NCBI GenBank assembly: GCA_947488325.1
Contig: CANKYZ010000004.1
Coordinates: 124,001-188,000 of the forward strand
DNA length: 64,000 nt
Direction: 5' to 3'
From: an uncultured Erythrobacter sp.
Lineage (GTDB): Bacteria; Pseudomonadota; Alphaproteobacteria; Sphingomonadales; Sphingomonadaceae
The notes under the pieces are model-generated. The model worked only from the letters and a program-made list of their open reading frames with translations. It had not been told where the DNA came from and did no database searches. The number at the start of each line of letters is the position of its first letter. Position 1 is the stretch's first letter. Both the position numbers and the translations under genes were made by a program. Positions 9,381 through 17,915 of this stretch are shown here, one piece after another.

Positions 9381-10450
9381 AAGGGCTTCCATTCCTCGTT
9401 TTCGGGTAGGGGGGCAAAGATGCTATCGATCAGATCATCGCCTACCTCTTGCGGAGTGGCTGGATCCCATTTGGGATCGTTCGTCTTGTCAGTGATCACT
9501 GCGCGTACGCCTTCGGCAAAGTCCGGACGGGTGAGCACGCGCGAAGCGATCCGGTATTCCATCGCCATATTGTCGGCAAAAGTGGGTAGGTCTGCGCTGG
9601 TCGCCAGTTGGCGCAGCGCCACTTTGCACGTCTGCGGGCTTTTGGTGCCCAGCCTGTCGCGTTCCTTTACTGCCCATTCGTCACCTTCTTCGATGGCAGC
9701 TTCAAGGCTGGAAAGGATGTCTTCATAGCGATCCGAGGCGAAGTGCTTTGCGATTTTGAGAGCATTGCCCTCGATCCGGGCTGGCGGTGCGGTCCCGACG
9801 GGTTCGGACAATATGCCCGCGATCCGCCCGGGATGCTCAATGATGCGAGCCTTAATATCATCCAGCATTTCGCTGGGCACGTAATGGGTCGCAAGACCGG
9901 TCCACAGTGCCTCTGCCCCATCGAGCCGTGCGCCAGTCAGCGCGAGGAATTGGCCAAGACGTCCGCCAATTCGAGAAAGATACCAACCTCCACCAACATC
10001 GGGGAACAGACCAATCCCGGTTTCAGGCATGGCGAAACGCGTGTTCTCCGTTGCTACGCGGAACTTTGCCGGCTGTGAAATGCCCACACCGCCGCCCATT
10101 GTAACGCCGTCCATAAAGGCGACGATTGGCTTGGCATAGGTGAACATCTGGTGGTTCAGCTGGTATTCGTCGTGAAAGAAGTTGCGGCCAGATATCCCGT
10201 CATCATTCAGCGCGGAATCGCGTAAAAACGCAATGTCGCCGCCCGCGCAAAAACCACGCGTCCCTTCGATATGATCAAGAATGATCGCCTCGACTGCGTC
10301 ATCTTTCACCCACTCGGTCAAAGCCGCGCTTATGGCGTGGCACATGTCGCGCGTAAGCGCATGCAGCGCTTTGGGCCGGTTCAAGGAAATATGGCCGATG
10401 CTGCCATTGGTTCTGATTAGGACGTCTTGCGTCATTGTCTGTTCTTTCAC
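9377..10450 (-). CDS. 3-hydroxyisobutyryl-CoA hydrolase / enoyl-CoA hydratase-isomerase family
   Basis: Crotonase-fold thioesterase of 357 aa that would release 3-hydroxyisobutyrate from its CoA ester, the step before MmsB. The diagnostic block is AMPETGIGLFPDVGGGWYLS (catalytic Glu in PETGIG), together with GFCAGGDIAFL. The C-terminal extension after the crotonase core fits the HIBCH branch rather than ordinary hydratases. A GTG start at 10450 overlaps the upstream stop (GTGA); an ATG five codons in (10435) is an alternative. It overlaps enoyl-CoA hydratase by ATGA. Confidence 0.92.
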   Translation of the reverse strand: MKEQTMTQDVLIRTNGSIGHISLNRPKALHALTRDMCHAISAALTEWVKDDAVEAIILDHIEGTRGFCAGGDIAFLRDSALNDDGISGRNFFHDEYQLNHQMFTYAKPIVAFMDGVTMGGGVGISQPAKFRVATENTRFAMPETGIGLFPDVGGGWYLSRIGGRLGQFLALTGARLDGAEALWTGLATHYVPSEMLDDIKARIIEHPGRIAGILSEPVGTAPPARIEGNALKIAKHFASDRYEDILSSLEAAIEEGDEWAVKERDRLGTKSPQTCKVALRQLATSADLPTFADNMAMEYRIASRVLTRPDFAEGVRAVITDKTNDPKWDPATPQEVGDDLIDSIFAPLPENEEWKPL

Positions 10451-11592
10451 TGCCTCAGCAGATCACGGCCCACGACCATTCGCATGATCTGATTGGTGCC
10501 TTCGAGGATGGAATGAACCCGCAAATCGCGCCAGAAACGCTCAATCGGGTAATCTTGCAAATAGCCATAGCCGCCATGCAATTGCAGCGCACGGTCGACG
10601 ATTGATGATCCATTATCGGTCGCAAGCCGTTTTGCCATGGCGGAAAAGCGTGTTTTGTCAGGCGCGTTTTCAGTCACTTTGACTGCGGCCATGTAAAGCA
10701 GCGCGCGCGCGGCCTCCAGATCGGTCGCCATGTCCGCGAGTGTGAACTGGGTGTTCTGAAATTCGGAAATAGCTTTGCCGAATTGGCTGCGTTCCTTGGT
10801 GTAACGGACCGCTTCGTCGAGGCATCTTTGCGCCCCGCCAAGCGAACAGGCTCCAATGTTCACGCGGCCTCCGTCCAGCCCCATCATTGCAATGCGAAAA
10901 CCCTCGCCCTCGCCGCCAACGACATTTTCGACAGGCACGCGGACATCTTCAAAGATGATTTGCGCAGTGGGCTGCGAATGCCAACCCAGCTTTTTCTCAT
11001 TCGCACCGAAGCTGACGCCGGGCATATCCTTTTCGACCACCATACAAGTGATGCCTTTTGGGCCATCCTCGCCGGTGCGGACCATAGTGACATAGATTTC
11101 GTTTGATCCTGCCCCAGAGATGAACTGTTTGCTGCCATTCAGGACGTAGTGGTCATTATCCCTCTTTGCCATGGTCTTTAGCGCGGCGGCATCCGACCCG
11201 CTGGAAGGTTCGGTCAGGCAATAGCTCGCAATGTTCTCCATCGTCACGAGGCTGGGCAGGTACTTGTCCTTCACCAGCTGCGAGCCGAACCGGTCGATCA
11301 TCCACGCAGCCATGTTGTGGATAGAGATAAAAGCGCTGGTCGAAGGGCAGCCATAGGCCATCGCCTCCATAATCAGCGCAGCCTCCAGTCGGCCAAGCCC
11401 AATGCCGCCCGATTTTTCCGACACATAGATCGCACCAAAACCCAGTTCGGCCGTCTGTTTGATCGTATTGATTGGGAAGATATGTTTCTCATCCCACTCG
11501 GCAGCGTGCGGGGTGATATTGTCTGCGGTGAACCGCTGCGCCATTTCCTGAATCGCGAGCTGGTCTTCGGTAAGAGAGAATTGTCCTTGCAT
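10447..11592 (-). CDS. Isobutyryl-CoA dehydrogenase (acyl-CoA dehydrogenase family)
   Basis: FAD enzyme of 381 aa from ATG 11592 (MQGQFSLTEDQLAIQEMA). Acyl-CoA dehydrogenase signatures are ASYCLTEPSSGSDAAALKT, a C-terminal RFWRDLRVHSILEGTNQIM containing the catalytic base E364, and RSQFGKAISEFQNTQFTLAD. The next genes are hydratase, HIBCH and MmsB, so isobutyryl-CoA to methacrylyl-CoA is the probable reaction. It is the first gene of the operon. The frame is open to 11634, but the extension has no family sequence. Confidence 0.9.
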   Translation of the reverse strand: MQGQFSLTEDQLAIQEMAQRFTADNITPHAAEWDEKHIFPINTIKQTAELGFGAIYVSEKSGGIGLGRLEAALIMEAMAYGCPSTSAFISIHNMAAWMIDRFGSQLVKDKYLPSLVTMENIASYCLTEPSSGSDAAALKTMAKRDNDHYVLNGSKQFISGAGSNEIYVTMVRTGEDGPKGITCMVVEKDMPGVSFGANEKKLGWHSQPTAQIIFEDVRVPVENVVGGEGEGFRIAMMGLDGGRVNIGACSLGGAQRCLDEAVRYTKERSQFGKAISEFQNTQFTLADMATDLEAARALLYMAAVKVTENAPDKTRFSAMAKRLATDNGSSIVDRALQLHGGYGYLQDYPIERFWRDLRVHSILEGTNQIMRMVVGRDLLRQ

Positions 11593-11729
11593 AAGGTGCC
11601 ATCTAGACCGTGCATCGCCCTTAGAAAAGAGCATGGGACCTGCTTTGTTTGCTAGGTGATATTAAAATGCTGGACGCGATTATGCTGAAAGTATGTAACC
11701 AAAGCACGTTCAATAACGTAGTATTATAC

Positions 11730-12161
11730 ATGGCCAGCCAATCATTAGCTCAATCAACCAAGCCTTCGGATCGTCTCATACTCGTCTACAATGCCGATAG
11801 TGGCGTCATAAATGCACTGATGCATGCGGTGCACAAACAGTTTTTCCCCGCAACATATCCGTGCTCGCTCTGTGCGATCACCTATGGCGCAGTTTCCATG
11901 CACGGTGATTGGCGCATGTTCCTCGACAGTTTGTCGCTGGAAATTGTGATTCACCACAAGGATGATTTTGAAGACGCCTATCCGGGCCACCGATTCGCGT
12001 TGCCTGCGGTGCTGATTACAGATACGAATTCGGCGCCGACACTCTTGGTCCCGGCAGAGGAATTGGATGCGATCAAGGATACGAACGAACTGATGGAGCG
12101 GGTTAAAAAGCGATTGATTGAAGAGCAAATGCGCAGACCGAATATGCGGATTTTCGCCTAA
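11730..12161 (+). CDS. Conserved hypothetical protein with YPCSLC motif
   Basis: 143 aa from ATG 11730 (MASQSLAQSTKPSDRLILVY); the frame is open to 11649 but I prefer this start, although neither has a good ribosome site. Visible features are an N-terminal beta-strand/Asn-Ala-Asp block (LILVYNADSGVINAL), a central PATYPCSLCAITYGAVSMHG with a C-x-x-C pair, and an alternating helix C-terminus (ELMERVKKRLIEEQMRR). The Cys pair could bind metal or be redox active; this is inference. It is convergent with the Rid-family gene, 6 bases apart. I do not recognise an assigned function. Confidence 0.7.
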   Translation: MASQSLAQSTKPSDRLILVYNADSGVINALMHAVHKQFFPATYPCSLCAITYGAVSMHGDWRMFLDSLSLEIVIHHKDDFEDAYPGHRFALPAVLITDTNSAPTLLVPAEELDAIKDTNELMERVKKRLIEEQMRRPNMRIFA

Positions 12162-12167
12162 AATCCC

Positions 12168-12554
12168 TCAGCCGATTAGAGCCTCAGCCTCGATTTCGAC
12201 TTTCCATTCCGGACGGCAAAGCCACGCAACACCGACCATGGTCGCGGCAGGTTTAGCCCCACCAAAATAGCGCGAATGAACCGCGCCCACCGCGTCTTGA
12301 TCGGTGGGATTGGTGAGCAGCATGCGTGTGCGAACCACATCCTTGGCCGACCCACCAAGCTCCTCAATTGCAGTCACAATCAGCGCGCAGCACCGCTCTG
12401 CCTGCTCCGCTGCACCGCCGGGGGTGGTCGAACCATCGGGCTCCACCGGACCCGTGCCTGCCACGATGATCCGGTTGCCCTGTCTTATAGCGCGAGAAAA
12501 CCCGAACTGGGCTTCATAGGGCGAGCCTGACGTTGTGCGGTCGCGAGCAGTCAT
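12168..12554 (-). CDS. Rid family (YjgF/YER057c/UK114) protein lacking the RidA arginine
   Basis: 128-aa single-domain Rid protein. Typical blocks are FGFSRAIRQGNRIIVAGTGP, the TAIEELGGSAKDVVRTRML region and the C-terminal KVEIEAEALIG. In archetypal RidA an arginine shortly before the final strand holds the substrate carboxylate; here that region reads VAWLCRPEW, with Trp where I align that Arg, although an Arg lies three residues on. It may belong to a non-RidA Rid subfamily without classical imine deaminase activity. The ATG overlaps the lipoprotein stop (ATGA), placing it last in the mmsA-deacetylase-lipoprotein-rid operon. Confidence 0.88.
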   Translation of the reverse strand: MTARDRTTSGSPYEAQFGFSRAIRQGNRIIVAGTGPVEPDGSTTPGGAAEQAERCCALIVTAIEELGGSAKDVVRTRMLLTNPTDQDAVGAVHSRYFGGAKPAATMVGVAWLCRPEWKVEIEAEALIG

Positions 12555-13000
12555 TCTGGACAGCGCTTTCGAGGATATTCGTCTTCAATCTTCGGCGTAT
12601 CACCATCAGAGATTGCGAGCCGTTCATTGTCGCCAGAACCTATGATCGAAAGCCGCGTTCGTTGATCCCAAGTGTCACCTTCACCTTCCATCGCAAGGTT
12701 CAGAACGGCATCCTGACCTTCAACAGTAACTGCGGTGACAGCACCGATTGATTCGTAAAACAGGATTTCGCTATTGCTGATCTCCATACGCATATCGGAT
12801 TCCGGCGCGCATGTGCCGCCGACATAGTCCCAAGTCCCGTGAAAGCGGGCAGGGATCAGATTTGCAATGGGATCGGGGGTTTGGGTGCCTTCTGTTGGAT
12901 CGATCAACTCGATTACTTGATCAGAAGGGAGCGGCTCAGCCTCTCCCGTACAGCCGCTTAGGACCAGTAATAACGCGATTGAGAAGCCGTGGTTGCGCAT
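12551..13000 (-). CDS. Small lipoprotein of unknown function
   Basis: 149 aa. The ATG at 13000 is preferred because GGAG sits 8 bases upstream; a TTG at 13006 would be too close to it. A short signal peptide ends in the lipobox LSGC, so the mature protein begins at that Cys. The mature domain contains FHGTWDYVGGTCAPESDM, a pattern of small secreted beta-rich proteins, and a C-terminal Cys. No family assigned. It begins 2 bases after the polysaccharide deacetylase stop and overlaps the Rid gene by 4. Confidence 0.75.
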   Translation of the reverse strand: MRNHGFSIALLLVLSGCTGEAEPLPSDQVIELIDPTEGTQTPDPIANLIPARFHGTWDYVGGTCAPESDMRMEISNSEILFYESIGAVTAVTVEGQDAVLNLAMEGEGDTWDQRTRLSIIGSGDNERLAISDGDTPKIEDEYPRKRCPE

Positions 13001-13002
13001 CG

Positions 13003-13956
13003 TCAATTCTCCTCTGCGTGCTGGCCAAGTGCCCGTTCATCGAATAGCTGCCGCGCTAGATTAGTATCATTACGTTCATACCAACGTGGGGTAGGTAGGC
13101 CACGTTCCCACGCGATCATTTCCACGATCGTGCCTTGCGAATATGGCACGTCAGGCATTGCTCCGCCCATCGGGTCGGAATAGGCTTCATCGCTGGTGAT
13201 GATCGTCCACCCGTCGGCCCGTAATGCGGTAATGAGGTCAACCAATGTCAACGCGACCAGATCGGTTTCGTGCAGCAACAAAACGTGCGCTGGGGAGCGT
13301 TCCAATGCCTCTCGCGCCAGGCGATCATACGTCGCAGCGGCTTCAACATGGCTTTCGATGAAGAGCTGTTTCAGGGCAGCTAAATCGACCACTTCTTCAC
13401 CGCGCATGGCGCTGGTCAAAGCTGCATCGTAAAACCAATCCGATGCATCAACGGTGACATAGCCATTGCGCAAACCACGTTCTGCCAAAGCCGCGCGGAT
13501 CGCATCGCGTTTACCTTTGTCACTCCCGCCTTCGTCAAGATACGGGAAGCGGAACCACGGACGATATCCTGCGCGCGGCTGCAACCACTGCGTCGCGGCA
13601 TCAATATCAGCGATGTAATCCGCAGCGTCTGTGTCGCGTAATTGTGGGTGGGAGAAAGTGTGGTTGGCGATAACGTGCCCGGCAGCGACATAGGCTGAAA
13701 GGCGAATTTCGCCTTGTGGTCGCGTAGACAGGCTACCCGGATTGACGAAGAAAGCCGCTTGTTCAACGCCTGCCTGATCCAGCGCCGCGATCAGGCGAAG
13801 CGCACGCTCATCCTGAGAATATAGCGCCCCGGCCCTGCGAGGAGCATCGTCAAATGTGATCGCAATTCGTTTGCCCCCTTCGCGAGCGGTGGCTGGCCAT
13901 GCCATCGCCATCGCCATAAAGAGCATTAGAAAACGAAATGCAGGTCTGTGGATCAT
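13003..13956 (-). CDS. Secreted polysaccharide deacetylase (NodB domain)
   Basis: 317 aa with an N-terminal signal peptide (cleavage near ATA-REGG, residue 24). NodB metal motifs are present: motif 1 TFDDAP (D36/D37), motif 2 HTFSHP (H99, H103) and motif 3 RFPYLDEGG; motif 5 is probably the HVLLLHETD block (His in LLLHE). The enzyme is predicted to remove N-acetyl groups from peptidoglycan or another exported glycan in a metal-dependent reaction. Its start overlaps the mmsA stop (ATGA at 13953-13956), an unexpected partner for a central-metabolism gene. Confidence 0.9.
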   Translation of the reverse strand: MIHRPAFRFLMLFMAMAMAWPATAREGGKRIAITFDDAPRRAGALYSQDERALRLIAALDQAGVEQAAFFVNPGSLSTRPQGEIRLSAYVAAGHVIANHTFSHPQLRDTDAADYIADIDAATQWLQPRAGYRPWFRFPYLDEGGSDKGKRDAIRAALAERGLRNGYVTVDASDWFYDAALTSAMRGEEVVDLAALKQLFIESHVEAAATYDRLAREALERSPAHVLLLHETDLVALTLVDLITALRADGWTIITSDEAYSDPMGGAMPDVPYSQGTIVEMIAWERGLPTPRWYERNDTNLARQLFDERALGQHAEEN

Positions 13957-15446
13957 CCCATTGTCGGAATGATAAAGGCGTTTGACCCATCACCGCCACC
14001 ATCGGGCCAGCGCTGCGTGATCTTCTTTTTCTTGGTCCAGAATGAGAGACCTTCAGTCCCATATTGGTCGATATCGCCAAATCCGGAACGCTTCCAACCG
14101 CCGAATGAGTGATAGCTGACCGGCACAGGAATTGGGACATTAATGCCAACCATGCCAACATTCACGCGACTCGCAAATTCGCGCGCGGCGTGGCCATTGC
14201 GAGTGAAGATCGCGACACCATTGCCATATTGATGTTCGCTTGGCAGGCGCACCGCATCTTCGAAATCATTGGCGCGCACGATCTGGAGCACGGGTCCGAA
14301 GATTTCTTCCTGATAACTCTTCATATCTGGTGTGACCCGGTCGATCAGAGTTGGGCCGACAAAGAAGCCTTTCTCATGCCCTTGAAGGCTAAAGCCTCGG
14401 CCATCGATCACGATTTCGCTACCCTCTTCGTCGGCGGTGGTGATCCATTGTTCGATTCGTGCCTTATGCTCTGGCGTAACGACCGGGCCGTAATGTGCAT
14501 CGGGATCATTGGACACTCCAATGCGCAGTGCGTTGATCGCAGGGATCAGCTTCTCTCTTAGACGGTCGGCAGTGTCTTCACCCACAGGCACCACAACGGG
14601 CAGCGCCATACATCGTTCGCCAGCTGAGCCGAAAGCGGCTCCGGTTAGGTCGTTCACCACCTGATCAAGATCGGCATCTGGCATCACGATGCCGTGGTTC
14701 TTTGCTCCGCCAAAGGCCTGGACGCGCTTTCCGTTCTCGGCACCGCGATGATAGATGTAGTTCGCAATATCGGAGCTGCCGACAAAGCTGATTGCCGGAA
14801 TGTCCGGGTGGTCGAGGATCGCATCGACCATTTCCTTGTCACCGTGCACGACTTGGAGAAGCCCCTCTGGCGCGCCCGCTTCGACGAATAATTCGGCAAG
14901 GCGGATGGGCACGCTGGGATCGCGTTCTGATGGCTTCAGGATAAAGGCGTTGCCGGCAGCAATCGCCATTCCGAACATCCACATCGGGATCATCGCAGGA
15001 AAATTGAACGGAGTGATGCCCGCACCAATGCCAAGCGGCTGGCGCATCGAATAGACATCAATGCCAGGGCCTGCGCCCTGCGTGTATTCGCCTTTCAGGA
15101 CTTGCGGAATGCCGCACGCATACTCAATCACTTCCAAACCGCGCTGCACATCACCTTTGGCATCATCGACGACTTTGCCGTGCTCGCTCGCTAGCAATTC
15201 GGCGAGGCTCTGCATGTTGGCCTCTATCAGTTCTTTGAATTTGAACATCACGCGGGCGCGTTTTTGGGGGTTGGTCGCGGCCCATGCTGTTTGAACCTGC
15301 TTGGCTGTTGCAACTGCCTTATCCAACAACGCTGCATCGCCCAAAGCGACTTCTGCTTGGATTTCCCCGGTCGAAGGGTTCCAAATCTGGTGTTTGCGGG
15401 TCGGAGCGGGGCTTTGGCCCGGCATGAAATGGTCGATTTGGCGCAT
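13953..15446 (-). CDS. mmsA: Methylmalonate-semialdehyde dehydrogenase (CoA-acylating)
   Basis: 497 aa from ATG 15446, which has GGAG upstream; the frame continues to 15503 without family sequence. NAD- and CoA-dependent conversion of methylmalonate semialdehyde to propionyl-CoA and CO2, the last committed step of valine degradation and also used for inositol and thymine breakdown. The catalytic Cys is in GSAGERCMALPVV. Other MmsA/ALDH6 marks are PLGIGAGITPFNFPAMIPMW and QAFGGAKNHGIVMPDAD. It heads a separate operon about 2.3 kb upstream of the IBD-mmsB operon. Confidence 0.95.
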   Translation of the reverse strand: MRQIDHFMPGQSPAPTRKHQIWNPSTGEIQAEVALGDAALLDKAVATAKQVQTAWAATNPQKRARVMFKFKELIEANMQSLAELLASEHGKVVDDAKGDVQRGLEVIEYACGIPQVLKGEYTQGAGPGIDVYSMRQPLGIGAGITPFNFPAMIPMWMFGMAIAAGNAFILKPSERDPSVPIRLAELFVEAGAPEGLLQVVHGDKEMVDAILDHPDIPAISFVGSSDIANYIYHRGAENGKRVQAFGGAKNHGIVMPDADLDQVVNDLTGAAFGSAGERCMALPVVVPVGEDTADRLREKLIPAINALRIGVSNDPDAHYGPVVTPEHKARIEQWITTADEEGSEIVIDGRGFSLQGHEKGFFVGPTLIDRVTPDMKSYQEEIFGPVLQIVRANDFEDAVRLPSEHQYGNGVAIFTRNGHAAREFASRVNVGMVGINVPIPVPVSYHSFGGWKRSGFGDIDQYGTEGLSFWTKKKKITQRWPDGGGDGSNAFIIPTMG

Positions 15447-15935
15447 GGGGAAGTGTCTCCTGTTCTTGCCAACCCAAATGACGTCGCGGCGCGCCTGTGG
15501 CAAGGGGGTGGGGCCTGCTTAAAATGGTGGTGCGCCGCAGCAATAGGTCAGCACGCGGCGTTTCAACATCCAGATTAGAAAACGACAAAATTGACGCAAT
15601 GATCGGCTACCCGTTCTTTAAGGATAAGCTATCGGTGTTCGACTATCCAGCCAACGTAATTTACTTAAAGAAATAAAAATTTCAGCTCTGATCACAAACA
15701 GTTGGGTGCAGGAAAGCAACTCGAGACGTACAAGGGCCGAACAGAAGGCTGTGTATCTCTTGAAACATTCAATTTTCTAGAGACTGAGCTAACGCCCGCT
15801 TTTCGCACACGCTTGTTCAGGGTGTCAACTTGTAATTGGGGATGAGTTTTGAAATAAGTTACTAAAAACAAATGGTATTTATAAGCCCTCGGAGCACTTC
15901 ACACGTTGCACTCGACCTGCCAACGAATGTCTCGA
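15447..15935. other. 489-base intergenic region, mmsA promoter side and ADH 3' end
   Basis: No gene supported. The first 120 bases after the mmsA start are GC-rich; from about 15580 to 15900 the sequence is clearly AT-rich (for example runs around 15655-15685 and 15850-15885). Plus- and minus-strand open frames here (such as 15264-15578) are shadows of mmsA running into non-coding sequence. The region should hold the leftward mmsA promoter, but I cannot point to a convincing operator or terminator. Confidence 0.5.
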
Positions 15936-16997
15936 TCAATCGCGCAAACTCTCCATATCGATGACAAAGCGATATTTGATGTCGCTTGCTTCCATCCGGT
16001 TATAGGCGGTTTCGATGTCCTGCATCGCGATCGTCTCGATCTCTGGTAGAATTGAATGCTCGGCGCAGAAATCGAGCATTTCTTGTGTTTCGGCCAATCC
16101 GCCAATGCCGCTGCCGGTTAAGATCTTTCGGCCCAGCAGCACGCCGGTATGCAGTTCCGGCATCTTGTCGATCATACCGACCAGCACCTGAACTCCATCG
16201 ATCCGCAGCAATTGAAGGTAAGGGGCCACGTCGTGGCGCACGGGAATTGTGTTGAGCACCATGTCGAAATAACCTGCTTTGGCCTTCATCGCGCCGGTAT
16301 CTGCGGTGTTGAGAAATGCGTGCGCACCCAGGGCAGTGGCATCGCCTCGCTTGCTCTCGCTGCGGCTTAGCACGGTCACTTCTGCTCCCATTGCCGCCGC
16401 CAGTTTGACGCCCATATGGCCCAATCCGCCAAGGCCAGCGACTGCGACTTTGCTGCCTTTGCCAATTTTCCAAGTACGCAGCGGAGAATAGGATGTGATC
16501 CCCGCACATAGCAGCGGTGCGGCCTCTGCCATAGGCATCGCATCTGGAACGGTGAGCACGAATTCTTCGCGGCAGACGATCCGTTCTGAATAACCGCCAA
16601 AGGTGGGCGAACTATCGCGGCGATCTTTGCCATTATAGGTACCGACCATTCCTTGTTTGCAATATTGCTCAAGGTTAGCCTCGCAGTGACTGCATTCCAG
16701 GCAGCTATCAACCATACAGCCAATCGCGACCCGATCTCCTATCTTGTGACGGGTGACGCCATCGCCGATGGCACTGACGGTTCCGACGATTTCATGGCCC
16801 GGCACAATGGGGTATTTGGTAAAACCCCAATCGTTTCGCGCCGAATGGAGATCTGAGTGACAGATGCCGCAATGGCTGATTTCGATCAGCACATCATCAT
16901 CACGCAGTCCGCGGCGGGTGATTTCCATCGGACCGACCCCGCTATCGGGAGACGTCGCGCCATAGGCTTTGGTTGGATATTCGTTTGTAGCGGTCAT
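15936..16997 (-). CDS. Zinc-dependent NAD(P) alcohol dehydrogenase (CAD/YahK-like)
   Basis: 353 aa from ATG 16997 (MTATNEYPTKAYGA), which overlaps the SDR stop by ATGA; the longer frame to 17072 is within the SDR gene. Catalytic-zinc residues are in SHCGICHSDLH and GHEIVGTVSAIG; the structural-zinc cysteines are in CLECSHCEANLEQYC. The Rossmann motif is VAGLGGLGHMG. The overall type is the cinnamyl-alcohol/YahK-like aldehyde reductase family that reduces many aldehydes with NADPH. The physiological substrate is unknown. It is the second gene of a two-gene unit with the SDR. Confidence 0.9.
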   Translation of the reverse strand: MTATNEYPTKAYGATSPDSGVGPMEITRRGLRDDDVLIEISHCGICHSDLHSARNDWGFTKYPIVPGHEIVGTVSAIGDGVTRHKIGDRVAIGCMVDSCLECSHCEANLEQYCKQGMVGTYNGKDRRDSSPTFGGYSERIVCREEFVLTVPDAMPMAEAAPLLCAGITSYSPLRTWKIGKGSKVAVAGLGGLGHMGVKLAAAMGAEVTVLSRSESKRGDATALGAHAFLNTADTGAMKAKAGYFDMVLNTIPVRHDVAPYLQLLRIDGVQVLVGMIDKMPELHTGVLLGRKILTGSGIGGLAETQEMLDFCAEHSILPEIETIAMQDIETAYNRMEASDIKYRFVIDMESLRD

Positions 16998-17788
16998 TTT
17001 GGTGGCATCCGTATTGCGCCATCCAATCGGAATTGGTGGCCGTTGATGTAAGTGTTGCGTGCGATCTCGCACACCAGTGATCCAAATTCATCGGCATGGC
17101 CCAACCGTTTCGGGAAGGGGACCGACGCGTTGAGCTGGTCCCAAACGGCGCGGTTGCGTTCCTTCATGCCCTTGAACAGAGGCGTATCGAAAATACCCGG
17201 CATGATTGAGTTCACCCGAATGCCCAAATTCATCAGATCGCGCGCCATTGGCAGGACCAAACCGTTCACACCCGCCTTGCAGCTGCCATAGGTGACTTGG
17301 CCAATCTGGCCGTCTTCGGCAGCGACAGATGCGGTGAGGGTAATCGAGCCGCGCTCGCCGTCTTCATTGACGGGTTCAGCATTTGCCATACCCAGGGCAG
17401 ACAGGCTGGCCACGCGGTAACTCGCGACCAAAATGCCTTGCGCGCCAAAGGCGTAATCTTCGGTTGATAGTCGCTTATATCCGCCGGTTTCTTTGTCGTA
17501 ACCCAGCGTTTTGCCACGTTTTGTTGCCATCGCGCAGTGGACGGTGACGCGTTCCTGACCATTGGTGGCCCGCGCATCGGCAAAGCCTTGCGTAACCGAG
17601 TCCTCGTCAAGAATGTCGACATGATGATAGGTCCCCCCAATCGCGGCGGCGTGTTCCTCGCCAGCTTCGTCATTGATGTCGAAGATCGCGACTTTAAGAC
17701 CCAAGGCCGCCAGTGCTTTGGCACTAGCGCGGCCCAGTCCCGATGCTCCGCCTGTTACGACTGCGGCCATTCCCCGTTCGAGTTTCAT
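16994..17788 (-). CDS. Short-chain dehydrogenase/reductase (HSD17B10-like)
   Basis: 264 aa from ATG 17788 (MKLERGMAAVVTGGASGLG). The cofactor-binding motif TGGASGLG, acidic residue after the second strand (VAIFDIND, so probably NAD) and catalytic YxxxK (QVTYGSCKAG) preceded by Ser in TLTASVAAE are all visible. It resembles type-2 hydroxyacyl-CoA dehydrogenase/HSD10-like enzymes that act on 3-hydroxyacyl-CoA or 2-methyl-3-hydroxybutyryl-CoA (isoleucine route). The substrate is inference. The long N-terminal open frame to 18055 runs through the divergent UPF0016-like gene and is not coding. Confidence 0.9.
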   Translation of the reverse strand: MKLERGMAAVVTGGASGLGRASAKALAALGLKVAIFDINDEAGEEHAAAIGGTYHHVDILDEDSVTQGFADARATNGQERVTVHCAMATKRGKTLGYDKETGGYKRLSTEDYAFGAQGILVASYRVASLSALGMANAEPVNEDGERGSITLTASVAAEDGQIGQVTYGSCKAGVNGLVLPMARDLMNLGIRVNSIMPGIFDTPLFKGMKERNRAVWDQLNASVPFPKRLGHADEFGSLVCEIARNTYINGHQFRLDGAIRMPPK

Positions 17789-17915
17789 AGTCTTTCCCCA
17801 AATGAATATTTGCGACCTGATTAAGCCGGATTGTCGCCGCATGCCACCTGTCGAATTGTGGGGGCACCCGCAGGACTGACTGGCGCGGCGGCGCGGTGGT
17901 GCTAAAGCGGATATC

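Noticed and set aside
8667-9728. 353-aa plus-strand open frame
   Set aside because: It is antisense to enoyl-CoA hydratase and HIBCH, which have full catalytic motifs; the translation has no domain character.
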